DNA of 39,915 nt, from positions 1 to 39,915 of the forward strand of contig CALVNG010000015.1 of assembly GCA_944349545.1 (NCBI GenBank). Direction: 5' to 3'. Made by a program: the position numbers and the translations under genes. Positions 15,529 through 23,816 of the stretch are shown one piece after another. Each line of letters starts with the position of its first letter. Positions within the stretch are counted from its first letter, which is position 1. The notes beneath the pieces are model-generated. The model did not search any database. It was not told where the DNA came from and worked only from the letters and a program-made list of their open reading frames with translations. The DNA comes from an uncultured Eubacteriales bacterium (GTDB lineage Bacteria > Bacillota > Clostridia > Christensenellales > Aristaeellaceae).

Positions 15529-16569
15529 GTGGATCGCAAGGATGAAATCATCCGTCTGCAGATGGATGTGATCAGCCAGATGACGCGGAGCAACCTGCGC
15601 CGCATCGCCGACGATCTGTGGAGCGGGCAGGATGCGGCGACGCCTGCTCCGTCCGCTGCCTTGCAGCAGGAACCTGCTGCGGCCGGGGAGCGTATCAGCC
15701 AGGCGCAGGAAATGGGGGAGTCTCCTGACGAAACGTTGGATGACCTTCGACGGGAACTGGATGGGTACATCGGCCTTTCCTCCGTCAAGCGCGAGGTGGA
15801 AAGCCTGATCAACCTTGTATCCGTGCAGAAATTGCGCAGGGAAAACGGCCTGCCTGTCGGTGATCTGTCGCTCCATATGGTGTTTTCGGGCAATCCTGGC
15901 ACCGGAAAGACGATGGTCGCCCGCCTGATGGCGCGCGTGTACCGCTGCCTGGGCATCCTATCCAAGGGCCATTTGGTAGAGGTCGATCGCAGCGGACTGG
16001 TAGCCGGCTATGTGGGCCAAACCGCGATCAAGACCGGAGAGGTCATTCACAAGGCGATGGGCGGGGTGCTGTTTATCGACGAGGCCTATGCCCTCACAGA
16101 CCGGGGAGGGGGCGATTACGGTCAGGAGGCCGTCGATACGCTGCTCAAGGCCATGGAGGACCACCGTGATGACCTGGTGGTGATTGTGGCCGGATACACC
16201 GAGCGCATGGAGCGCTTCATCCATTCCAATCCCGGCCTGGAAAGCCGCTTCAACCGGTTTTTGCACTTTCCGGATTATACGGCGCAGGAGCTTCAGGAAA
16301 TCTTTGAGATGCGCTGCAAAAGCAGCGGGTATGCGCTGGCTGACGATGCGCGTCAGCCGCTTATCCGCCTGCTGGAGCGCGGCTGTGTGGACCCAGAAGA
16401 CTTTGGCAACGCGCGCGGCGCCCGCAACTTGTTTGAACGCGCGGTGAGCGCGCAGGCGAACCGTCTGGCCCACGAGCCGCAGGTCACCCGCGAAACCCTG
16501 ATGCTGCTGACGGCGGAGGATCTGCGAGCGGTCGGCGCGGAAGAGATCGCCGCGTACAAAAAGGAATAA
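15529..16569 (+). CDS. CbbX/SpoVK-type AAA+ ATPase
   Basis: A 346-residue cytoplasmic AAA+ protein starting at GTG 15529, with GGGAGGGA upstream. A variable N-terminus of about 75 residues is followed by the CbbX-like entry LDGYIGLSSVKREVESLINLV. Walker A GNPGTGKT is at 121-128, the pore-loop region is GLVAGYVGQTA, and Walker B is VLFIDEAYAL with Asp184-Glu185. The arginine-containing segment is ESRFNRFLHFPDY, and a C-terminal lid carries GNARGARNLFERAV. Relatives remodel protein complexes; SpoVK acts in sporulation and CbbX activates Rubisco. The substrate here is unknown. It sits 30 bp behind the secreted PT-linker gene, ending a three-gene unit. Confidence 0.8.
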   Translation: MDRKDEIIRLQMDVISQMTRSNLRRIADDLWSGQDAATPAPSAALQQEPAAAGERISQAQEMGESPDETLDDLRRELDGYIGLSSVKREVESLINLVSVQKLRRENGLPVGDLSLHMVFSGNPGTGKTMVARLMARVYRCLGILSKGHLVEVDRSGLVAGYVGQTAIKTGEVIHKAMGGVLFIDEAYALTDRGGGDYGQEAVDTLLKAMEDHRDDLVVIVAGYTERMERFIHSNPGLESRFNRFLHFPDYTAQELQEIFEMRCKSSGYALADDARQPLIRLLERGCVDPEDFGNARGARNLFERAVSAQANRLAHEPQVTRETLMLLTAEDLRAVGAEEIAAYKKE

Positions 16570-16578
16570 ATGCTATTG

Positions 16579-16613
16579 AAATCGCGTGCGCAGTTGGTGC
16601 TCACGCGATTTTT
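16579..16613 (+). terminator. Terminator after the AAA ATPase gene
   Basis: AAATCGCGTG (16579-16588) pairs perfectly with its complement ending at 16611, and five T end the stem and follow it. Confidence 0.88.
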
Positions 16614-16723
16614 CGAGTGAAAGGATGATCGAAACCGCGCTCGGAAGCGTTCTTTGGAGGAAAATCTGAAGCTTCGCCGGAAAGAGGAGAGCGAGAAGCA
16701 TTCGCTTCAATCATCCACAGAAA

Positions 16724-17632
16724 TCAGATCGGGGAATCCATAACCGAGGAAACCACAGCGCCCGAATAAGCATGAATTTCTACCTCAAAGGAGGAGACGT
16801 TTGTGATATCGCTTCTTTTTTCCTCTACGCTCATACCTTTTGCTCGCACGGAAGAAAACCAGAAAACCCAGACGGGATTTTCAGGATCGGTTGCGAAATA
16901 ATTTGTTTTAACGGTGCGCGTATCTACCGTGGTGGCATCGGCACCCATTCTGATCACCTCCGCCTTGGCCAGCTTGATGGCCTCCTGCTCGGAAAGAGTA
17001 TTTTCATCAGGAATGCCGTATTTTTCTTCCATTGTAATCGTATACTCAAAGCCGGGCTGATTCATGTAATAGGGATGATCTTTGATCCACTGCTCTACAT
17101 AGGGTTTCCATCTTTCTGCGGTCTGTACCCTTTGCTCAAACGACAACGTTCCTTCAAACAGCGCTGCAAACGCCTGCAGCTCTGTCCAGCGATCCCATCC
17201 GGGATAGGTGTTGTCCCAGAAATTTTCATTAGGCAACTGATAGCACTCAAAATCCTGATGATAAGGAACCAGTGACATGGGATAGCCGTTGTATCCATAC
17301 GCAGCTTTCCACTTTACGACTCCTTCGTTGAGAATGTAGACGATCCAAACCGGGATGACGCCTTGGTTGAACTGTTCATGATAGAGAAAAAAGGCCTGAT
17401 ACTCAAGGGTTGCCGCTTGCTGTGGGGAACAGAGCTTTTGATCGATCACCCATTTTTCTGCAGTGGAAATAGCCTCATCCTTTTGCATGTCGCCTGGAAG
17501 CGGGTCGGCAAAAATGGCATTTTGCAAAATATCGGTTGCGTTTTGTCCCGGTGTCGTTTCAGCAAACGAAGGAAAGAGGATAGCCATGCAGAAGGTCAAA
17601 ATCAAACCATAAACAACGCTTTCTCTTTTCAT
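16724..17632 (-). CDS. Secreted PepSY-like protein of unknown function
   Basis: A 302-residue exported protein beginning MKRESVVYGLILTFCMAILF, with a signal peptide cut near SFAETTP. Helical pieces with the pattern EQEAIKLAKAEVIRMG followed by a strand-rich segment ending in VYSGAVV-type turns recall PepSY-like units. The same pattern (TEAEAIAIAKEAIL) occurs in the extracellular part of the anti-sigma protein at 28579-30009, so the two are probably distant relatives. It is Trp/Tyr-rich (for example WDRWTELQAF). GAAGGGAAGG lies upstream. The gene is alone on its strand; upstream, where a sigma factor gene might be expected, there is only gene-poor sequence. Confidence 0.65.
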   Translation of the reverse strand: MKRESVVYGLILTFCMAILFPSFAETTPGQNATDILQNAIFADPLPGDMQKDEAISTAEKWVIDQKLCSPQQAATLEYQAFFLYHEQFNQGVIPVWIVYILNEGVVKWKAAYGYNGYPMSLVPYHQDFECYQLPNENFWDNTYPGWDRWTELQAFAALFEGTLSFEQRVQTAERWKPYVEQWIKDHPYYMNQPGFEYTITMEEKYGIPDENTLSEQEAIKLAKAEVIRMGADATTVDTRTVKTNYFATDPENPVWVFWFSSVRAKGMSVEEKRSDITNVSSFEVEIHAYSGAVVSSVMDSPI

Positions 17633-18222
17633 GCGGACCTTCCCTTCTGAGCATCGGATATGGGAACAAGCTGAATATCAATGGACGAACGGCTGTTTTT
17701 TTTCTGCGCTTGTCCTCCTCATTATCCAAACGAATCAATATGGTTGTATCTTCCTCCCACAGCACCTGTTTTCACATCCGAAGCGTTGCATGCATACGGC
17801 TCTTGTTGATTTCCACATTCCGCCGGACTTCGCGCTGGTGTGTGGAACTCAGACAACAAGCATTAACAAGCGCCTATGCTGTCCCATTGCGAACGCAGGC
17901 TCCTTTTTTGCAGGCAGAAGGAAGTAACCAATGGCATTTGCCCATCCGACAGCAAAAAAACCTGCTTTCGGCGTGTGCGGCCAGAATAAGCTCTTCATAT
18001 CATGATCCTTCATCCTTTACCCAATGCTGCCTGTGTCGCCCGTCAGCCTGATTGCATCAGGCTGGCCATCCACTGACGTGATGGTGGTTCACAAAGCATC
18101 TTCGACCGTGAGAAAGAAAAACTGAAACAGACGCCCATGCCTTTTTCGGCATGGGCCCGTGCGTTTATAAGCAGTTTGATGCTATGGAGGCTTTCTTCAA
18201 TGGGTTCCATACGCCTCGTCGG
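17633..18222. other. Gene-poor stretch of about 590 bp
   Basis: No convincing gene on either strand; frames are short and interrupted. It contains a perfect hairpin CAGCCTGAT/ATCAGGCTG with a three-base loop (18044-18064) and a 9-bp hairpin GCCCATGCC/GGCATGGGC (18133-18156). On the minus strand the second hairpin is followed by a T-rich stretch and could terminate a gene at 18223-18531. Fragments around 17700-17860 (minus strand, NKSRMHATLRM then KQVLWEED) faintly recall a decayed sigma-factor tail. I cannot support that further. Confidence 0.35.
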
Positions 18223-18531
18223 TCAGGGGGTTAGGGTATTAGAGACATCCCCGTAGGCAAATGCGTTGACCACAGGGACCAGCGCTTTGAACTGGCGCGC
18301 TCGTTGTTCGCCATGCAGGATTCCCGTGGCATGTCGGAGCAGGGGGGAATAGTCCCCCGTACGGAAGAAATGCTCCTTTACATAGCTGAAATCTGATTTT
18401 ATGTGATCTGTCTCCCCCTTGTTGACAAAGCCGTGTTCATACGTGAACAGTTCCACGATCTGCTCTGTGAGGGCGTTCGTGGATTGGGCATAAGCCAGAC
18501 AGGACGCCACCGCCGGCAACAGGAAAAACAT
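18223..18531 (-). CDS. Small putative secreted protein, uncertain
   Basis: A possible 102-residue product beginning MFFLLPAVASCLAYAQS, which looks like a short signal peptide. It continues with a soluble segment (IVELFTYEHGFVNKGETDHIKSDFSYVKEH is the most gene-like part). I recognise no family. There is no clear ribosome site before the ATG, which argues against it or for a decayed 5' end. A hairpin with a trailing T-rich run about 65 bp downstream could be its terminator. It may be a remnant of a longer gene. Confidence 0.3.
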   Translation of the reverse strand: MFFLLPAVASCLAYAQSTNALTEQIVELFTYEHGFVNKGETDHIKSDFSYVKEHFFRTGDYSPLLRHATGILHGEQRARQFKALVPVVNAFAYGDVSNTLTP

Positions 18532-18612
18532 GCGAAGGAACTCTTAGTAAAACGCCCTGACGGCGCATGTCGTGACAGGTGGGGAAGAACCGGCATGAAG
18601 CCCTTTTTCTTC

Positions 18613-18640
18613 AAAAAAAAGGGCGCCGTAGCGCCGCTTT
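18613..18640 (-). terminator. Terminator after the flavin reductase gene
   Basis: On the minus strand AAAGCGGCGC, a TACG loop and GCGCC are followed by CTTTTTTTT. It lies 38 bp beyond the stop of the reductase gene. Confidence 0.85.
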
Positions 18641-18677
18641 ACGCGGACTGCAGCACCCCTGCTTTGGCTTGTCAGTG

Positions 18678-21197
18678 TTATTCCGCGGTGTCAGCCGCCA
18701 CGGCGTTGGCCGCCGTCCGGCCGGAGACGAAGATCTCCACGATGGCGTTGCCGCCCAGGCGGTTGCCGCCATGGATGCCGCCGGTCACCTCGCCCGCGGC
18801 GTAGAGGCCGGGGATGATGTTGCCTTCGGTATCCAGCACGTGGCGCTCGGTGTCCACCTCAACGCCGCCCATGGTGTGGTGCGTGGAGGGGGCCATCAGA
18901 CGGATGCGCAGCGTGGTGTTTTCCAGATCGTAGGTATCCACGTTGTAGCTGCCGTCCTCGTTCTTTTCCACGTCGCCGATGGTGCGGGAGGCGATGGCTT
19001 TGCCCACATCCTCGAATTCGCCCTGGCCCATCACGGCCATGTCGTAATTGCGGATGGTTTCCAGCACCACGTCGGCATCGGCCTCAACGCCGATCTGGGC
19101 AAACAGGTCGCCCAGCTCGGTGGCCTTGCGGGTGTAGTAGCGGCCGTCAAAGTCGCCCTCGGCCAGCTGGATGGGACCGGGGATGGGCTCTGCGGCGTTG
19201 TAGATCTCCACGAACACGCCCTTGGTGCCGTTGACCTCCATACCGTTTTCAAACTCGGCCAGGGACAGCACGTCGCGCTCGGAGCCCTCGTCCACAAAGC
19301 GCTTGCCTGTGGTGGGGTTGATGTACACAGCGTAGTTGCCGCCGCCGAAGGCCAGGTTGCCGTTGTCCACCCAGGAAATCGGCATCAGCTGGGTGAAGCC
19401 CATGCCCGTGGTGGCCGCGCCGACCTCCACCGCCATGTCGATACCGCTGCCGGTGAGGGAGGAACGGTTGGTGGTCTTGGTGGCCTCGGTCAGGTATTCG
19501 CTGGACCAATAGACGTTGGTGTCGAGCACCATGTCGATGTTGGCCGCATAGCCGCCGGTGGCCAGGATGACGCCCTTGGTGGCATAGGCGGTGACCTCGG
19601 TGCCGTCGTAGCGGGTGGCCTTGACGCCGATCACGCGGCCGGTGTCGTCGGTGATGAGGCTTTCGGCCGTGGTGCGCAGCATGATTTCGTTGGCCTCGTT
19701 GGCGGATAGGAACTCGTTCATGGGCGCCACGAAGTAGGTGCCCCAGCGTCCGGCGCAGCTTTCGGTCTCGCCGTCGCCGTCGGTATCGACCTCGGCGCCG
19801 ATGAACTCGTTTTCACGATACCACAGCGCGCCGATGAGGGTGGGCTGGGTGTCCTCGATGAAGGTGGAGCCCATCTCCTCCAGCCAGGGCTTGAGCTCCT
19901 GGCCGTCCTCGATGAACTGGGTAACCAGGTCGATGTCGCCGTAGATCCACTCGCTGCCATCCGCGCTCTGGCGCAGGCCGCCGTAGTAGGTCTGGAAGAT
20001 GTGCAGGTTGAGCGTGGAGAACAGGGTGAGCTGGTTTTCGGGCACGCCCGCGTCCAGCTGGGGCTGCGCCCAGTCCAGATAGGCCTGGATCTCGGCCTTG
20101 AGCGCCTGGAGCACGGGCAGGTAGTCGGCATGGACGCCGTGCTTGGACAGCTCCTTCATGTCGCCGGCCACGTACTCGTGATCCTTGTAGTAGTCCGCGT
20201 CGAACTCCTCTTCGTTCCACTCCAGGATGGCCTTGAGCTCGTCGATGCAGCCCTGCACGGACTTGACCTTGTCGTAGGTGTTGCCGTCAAAGCCCACGCC
20301 CGTGGTGGCGTCGGGATCTTCGGGGTCCCACACCAGGTAGGGCATCACGCTCTGGTACTGGCCGCCGGAGACCAGCGTGTTGCCGCCGACCTCGGCGTTG
20401 GTTTCGATGACGAGCACGGTGTCGCCGTTCTGGGCCGCCTGCGCGGCCGCGGCGATGCCGGCGCCGCCCGCACCCACGATCACCACGTCATGGGTGACCT
20501 CGATGGGCTCCTGCGCCTCGTAGGAGAAGGGCCTGGCGCCCGCCTGCAGCGCGGCCACGTCGCAGCCGGCCTGCTCGGCCGCCGCGTTCACCGCGCCAAA
20601 CACCGCGCGGCTGGTGAACGTTGCGCCGGAAACGCTGTCCACGCCGGTGGAGGTGTATTCGATGATCTGGGGGAAGAGGATGTCATAGGCAACGTCGCCC
20701 ACGTGCTCCGTCTCGACGGAGGAGACGACCTCGATGGACTCGATGGCGTCCTCCGTGAAGGTGACGCTCAGCACCACGTCGCCGTTGTAACCGGCAGCGG
20801 TGCCCTCATAGGTGCCCGGCGTGAAGGCGATTTCGGCCACTTCCTGCGCCTCGCCCCTGGCCTGCGCGAGGGCATTGCCCACCGCGGCCTTGACGGCGTC
20901 GCTGGTGATGGTCGCGCCGGTCATGCCGTCCACGCCCTCGGCGTCGGCCTGACCCACATACGCAGCGCCCATCTGCTCGATGGCCGCGCCGCCCAGCGCC
21001 GGGGTTTCGCCATCGCCGGTGATTTCGATGGCGGTGATGGCCTCTTCATCCACCGTGAGCTTCACGTTTACAGCGCCTCCGAAGCCCTGCGCGGAGCCCT
21101 CGTACTCGCCCGGCGTAAACGTCGCAGCGCCAGCGGTGAATGCCGTGCTCAGCAGCATGACCGCCAGCACGATACCCGTCCATTTCCTGATGTTCAT
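18678..21197 (-). CDS. Secreted FAD-dependent reductase with two FMN-binding domains
   Basis: An 839-residue exported flavoprotein. Residues 1-24 are a signal peptide without a lipobox. Two FMN_bind domains follow, each with an ApbE flavinylation motif: DGMTGAT (90-96) and DSVSGAT (187-193), where the final Thr would carry FMN covalently. From about 235 a fumarate-reductase-type flavoprotein domain begins, with GAGGAG (242-247) for FAD. It continues with SERDVLS carrying the likely proton-donor Arg, HHTMGG and HGGNRLGGNA. Relatives pass electrons through FMN to FAD and reduce fumarate, urocanate, acrylates or similar acceptors outside the membrane. The acceptor cannot be named from sequence. 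It has its own strong promoter, downstream of the aspartase gene. Confidence 0.88.
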   Translation of the reverse strand: MNIRKWTGIVLAVMLLSTAFTAGAATFTPGEYEGSAQGFGGAVNVKLTVDEEAITAIEITGDGETPALGGAAIEQMGAAYVGQADAEGVDGMTGATITSDAVKAAVGNALAQARGEAQEVAEIAFTPGTYEGTAAGYNGDVVLSVTFTEDAIESIEVVSSVETEHVGDVAYDILFPQIIEYTSTGVDSVSGATFTSRAVFGAVNAAAEQAGCDVAALQAGARPFSYEAQEPIEVTHDVVIVGAGGAGIAAAAQAAQNGDTVLVIETNAEVGGNTLVSGGQYQSVMPYLVWDPEDPDATTGVGFDGNTYDKVKSVQGCIDELKAILEWNEEEFDADYYKDHEYVAGDMKELSKHGVHADYLPVLQALKAEIQAYLDWAQPQLDAGVPENQLTLFSTLNLHIFQTYYGGLRQSADGSEWIYGDIDLVTQFIEDGQELKPWLEEMGSTFIEDTQPTLIGALWYRENEFIGAEVDTDGDGETESCAGRWGTYFVAPMNEFLSANEANEIMLRTTAESLITDDTGRVIGVKATRYDGTEVTAYATKGVILATGGYAANIDMVLDTNVYWSSEYLTEATKTTNRSSLTGSGIDMAVEVGAATTGMGFTQLMPISWVDNGNLAFGGGNYAVYINPTTGKRFVDEGSERDVLSLAEFENGMEVNGTKGVFVEIYNAAEPIPGPIQLAEGDFDGRYYTRKATELGDLFAQIGVEADADVVLETIRNYDMAVMGQGEFEDVGKAIASRTIGDVEKNEDGSYNVDTYDLENTTLRIRLMAPSTHHTMGGVEVDTERHVLDTEGNIIPGLYAAGEVTGGIHGGNRLGGNAIVEIFVSGRTAANAVAADTAE

Positions 21198-21244
21198 TCT
21201 GTTTTCCCTCCTATTAGAATGTCGGATGCCTGAATTCCATATTT

Positions 21245-21273
21245 ACTATAACCATCAATTTTGTGGATGTCAA
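21245..21273 (-). promoter_or_regulatory. Strong promoter of the flavin reductase gene with overlapping inverted repeat
   Basis: TTGACA (21273-21268) and TATAGT (21250-21245) on the minus strand are 17 bp apart. GTGGATGTCAA (21263-21273) is mirrored by TTGACA (21281-21286) and ATCCAC (21291-21296), so an imperfect inverted repeat overlaps the -35. This suggests control by a dimeric regulator. Confidence 0.75.
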
Positions 21274-21333
21274 GGACCTTTTGACAATTCATCCACATCC
21301 CAGCGGGCGCCTTCCCACTGACGAGAAGCCGTC

Positions 21334-22719
21334 TCAACTCCGGATTTCCGTCATAACAACCGGATCAAGCAATTCGTCCAGTTCGCTTTCCGTCAACAAT
21401 CCCCGGCTTTGCGCAAGTTCTCGAACGCTTTTTTGGGTGGTGAGCGCTTCGCGGGCCAGCGAGCACGCGGCATTGTATCCGATTTTGGGGCACAGTGCGG
21501 TCGCGAGTCCGGCGGAGCGAGACACCTCCTGACGGCACACGCTTTCGTTGACACGAATGCCGCGGATACAGTGTGCGGTGAGCGTACGGAGCCCTCCGCG
21601 AAACATCGTAATGCCCTGATACAGGCTGTCAAAGATCACAGGCTCAAAGGCGTTCAGCTCCAGTTGCCCGCCCTCCACCGCCAACGTCACCGTCATGTCG
21701 TAGCCCACCAGGCGGAAAGCGATCTGATTGACTACCTCCGGAATGACGGGATTGACCTTGCCGGGCATGATGGAGGAACCGTTCTGCCTGGCGGGAAGGC
21801 TGATTTCTCCAAGACCGTCTCTGGGGCCGGAGGACATGAGCCTCAAATCATTGCAAATCTTGGACAGGCTTGTAGCGCAGCCCTTTAAGGCTGCGGACAG
21901 GGCCAGGTAGCAATCCGCGTTCTGCGTGGCGTCGATGAGATCATGGCTCTGCGTAAAGGGAATCCCCGTCAGCTCCGAAAGCAGCGGGACCACCCGGCCG
22001 ATATAGGAAGCGTCGGCGTTGATCCCGGTTCCCACAGCCGTGCCTCCAAGGTTGAGGTCCAGCATTTCCTGCCTTCCACGAGCCAGACGTTCCCGCTCCC
22101 TGCGCATGACCGAAGCATATGCGGCAAACTCCTGTCCCAGCCGGATGGGCACCGCGTCCTGCAGCTGGGTCCGCCCCATCTTCACTATGCCGTCAAACGC
22201 CTTCGCTCGTTCGATGAGCGCGCCGATCAGCACGTCCAGTCCGTCGAGCAGCCCCTCGCTGACCCGAAACAACGTCATTTTTACGCAGGTGGGGTAGATA
22301 TCATTGGTAGACTGCCCACAATTCACATGGTCGTTCGGGTGGACAATGGAATAGTCGCCTTTTTCTTCGCCCAGCAGCTCAATGGCCCGGTTGGCGATGA
22401 CTTCGTTGGCGTTCATATTCGTGGAAGTACCCGCGCCGCCCTGTATGGGATCGACAATAAACTGGTCGTGCAGCTTTCCGGCGATCAGATCGTCGCATGC
22501 CAGTTCGATGGCGTTTGCGATGCGTTCCGGCAGCACTCCGGCCATCCGATTGGCTCTTGCGCATGCTTTTTTGATCCAGGCCATGCTCACGATCATGTCG
22601 CCCGGCAGGCGCTGGTTAGTAATCGGAAAGTTTTCCGCTGCACGGAGGGAATGAATGCCGTAGTATGCCCCCCGGTCAATCTGCTTTTCGCCTACCAGGT
22701 CGTGCTCCGTTCTGTACAT
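21334..22719 (-). CDS. aspA: Aspartate ammonia-lyase (aspartase)
   Basis: A 461-residue member of the fumarase/aspartase superfamily that converts L-aspartate to fumarate and ammonia. Start ATG 22719 (MYRTEHDLVGEKQIDRGAYYG) matches the usual aspartase N-terminus and has GGAAGGAG about 11 bases upstream; in-frame ATGs at 22740 and 22788 are less likely. Hallmarks are GGAGTSTNMNANEVIANRA, NDHVNCGQSTND, and the signature loop GSSIMPGKVNP. Aspartase is preferred over fumarase C by overall wording, though activity is not proven. It lies divergent from a LysR gene and upstream of the reductase gene. Fumarate made here is cytoplasmic, whereas the reductase is exported. Confidence 0.88.
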   Translation of the reverse strand: MYRTEHDLVGEKQIDRGAYYGIHSLRAAENFPITNQRLPGDMIVSMAWIKKACARANRMAGVLPERIANAIELACDDLIAGKLHDQFIVDPIQGGAGTSTNMNANEVIANRAIELLGEEKGDYSIVHPNDHVNCGQSTNDIYPTCVKMTLFRVSEGLLDGLDVLIGALIERAKAFDGIVKMGRTQLQDAVPIRLGQEFAAYASVMRRERERLARGRQEMLDLNLGGTAVGTGINADASYIGRVVPLLSELTGIPFTQSHDLIDATQNADCYLALSAALKGCATSLSKICNDLRLMSSGPRDGLGEISLPARQNGSSIMPGKVNPVIPEVVNQIAFRLVGYDMTVTLAVEGGQLELNAFEPVIFDSLYQGITMFRGGLRTLTAHCIRGIRVNESVCRQEVSRSAGLATALCPKIGYNAACSLAREALTTQKSVRELAQSRGLLTESELDELLDPVVMTEIRS

Positions 22720-22759
22720 CGCGGGCTCAGCTCCTTCCATAGCCCTTTGGCTTGTTTTC

Positions 22760-22788
22760 AGTATACCTTTTTGATATACTATTTTCAA
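22760..22788 (-). promoter_or_regulatory. Promoter of aspA
   Basis: TTGAAA (22788-22783) and TATACT (22765-22760) on the minus strand, 17 bp apart, about 40 bases before the start. The LysR operator lies just upstream of the -35. Confidence 0.8.
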
Positions 22789-22811
22789 ATACCAATTCTA
22801 TGAAGTGACTT

Positions 22812-22827
22812 ATAGGCTATTGCCTAT
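22812..22827. promoter_or_regulatory. Likely LysR-type operator
   Basis: A perfect inverted repeat ATAGGC-TATT-GCCTAT lies in the divergent aspA/lysR gap, 24 bp beyond the aspA -35 and 18 bp before the LysR start. Size and place fit a LysR recognition site used for both activation of aspA and self-repression. Confidence 0.65.
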
Positions 22828-22844
22828 GAATAGGAGGGGTTGTC

Positions 22845-23816
22845 ATGCTGCTTCATGAAATGGCCTATGTATACGAAGTCTATCGTCAGCGGAGTTTTAC
22901 CAAAGCGGCGCAGCTGCTGTATATTTCCCAACCTTCGCTGAGCCAGATGATCCGAAAGGCAGAGGAGCGCATCGGCATGACAATCTTCGACCGTAGCACC
23001 TCGCCCATCGGACTGACGGAGGCGGGAAGGGCCTACATCCGCGCCGCGGAGCAGGTGCTTCAAATCGAATCGGATCTTCGCAGATATCTGGACGACGCGG
23101 AACGGTGCCTCACGGGCGTACTGACGCTCGGCGGTGCGATGTTGTTTACCTCCTATGTGCTGCCGCCGCTCCTCAGCGCTTTTTCCGAGCGCTATCCGGG
23201 TGTGGAACTGCGCTTGCACGAGGCGCCTACCGCCCGTCTGAAGGAACAGCTCAAGGAGGGGATGCTGGACTTTGCCGTGGATAACAGCGCCTTTGATCCG
23301 GCAGTTTACGAGACGAGGCTTTTCAAGCAGGAACAGGTCATTCTGGCCGTTCCGCGCACGCTTGAGGTTCATGAAGCTGCCGCGCGCTTCCGACTGACTG
23401 CCGGCGAACTGCGCCGACCGGATACGCCGCGCGTATCGCTTTCCCTTTTTCGGGATACGCCTTTTTTGATGCTAAAGGAGGGGAACGACACCCGGGAGCG
23501 AGCAGAGCACCTGTGCGCCCAAGCGGGTTTTTTCCCAAAAATCAGGCTTCAGCTCGATCAGCAGCTTGCGGCGTATACCCTTGCGGGCTTTGGGCTTGGC
23601 GCGGCTTTTATCAGCGATACGCTGGCAATGAGCGCTCCTCCGGATGAAAGGCTGTTCTTCTACCGCATCGACAGTCCGGATGTGGAGCGCAGCATCAGCC
23701 TGTTTTACAAGCGGACAAGGATCCTAAGCGCCCCCATGCGCGCATTTCTGGAATTGCTTCCCACGGCCGGCGAACGGCCTGGAGCATGCTCCAGCAATCC
23801 CGGGGGCGATGCATAA
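22845..23816 (+). CDS. LysR-family transcriptional regulator
   Basis: A 323-residue regulator. The N-terminal winged HTH is clear (YVYEVYRQRSFTKAAQLLYISQPSLSQMIRKAEERIGMTIFDRS, about residues 7-52). It is followed by a linker helix and a LysR substrate-binding domain from about 85 (TGVLTLGGAMLFTSYVLPPLL) to 310. AGGAGGGG lies upstream of ATG 22845. It is divergent from aspA with a shared gap that holds a perfect inverted repeat, so aspA is its most likely target. The effector, possibly a dicarboxylate or amino acid, is inference. The 3' end carries a 16-bp palindrome (CTGGAGCATGCTCCAG, 23779-23794) within the coding region. Confidence 0.88.
   Translation: MLLHEMAYVYEVYRQRSFTKAAQLLYISQPSLSQMIRKAEERIGMTIFDRSTSPIGLTEAGRAYIRAAEQVLQIESDLRRYLDDAERCLTGVLTLGGAMLFTSYVLPPLLSAFSERYPGVELRLHEAPTARLKEQLKEGMLDFAVDNSAFDPAVYETRLFKQEQVILAVPRTLEVHEAAARFRLTAGELRRPDTPRVSLSLFRDTPFLMLKEGNDTRERAEHLCAQAGFFPKIRLQLDQQLAAYTLAGFGLGAAFISDTLAMSAPPDERLFFYRIDSPDVERSISLFYKRTRILSAPMRAFLELLPTAGERPGACSSNPGGDA

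Noticed and set aside
13219-15876. 885-codon minus-strand open frame
   Set aside because: Product is low-complexity Arg/Gly/His-rich and lies opposite three well-supported plus-strand genes.
18579-19709. 376-codon plus-strand open frame opposite the flavin reductase
   Set aside because: Gly/Val/His-rich antisense product of a strongly biased gene; no ribosome site or family match.
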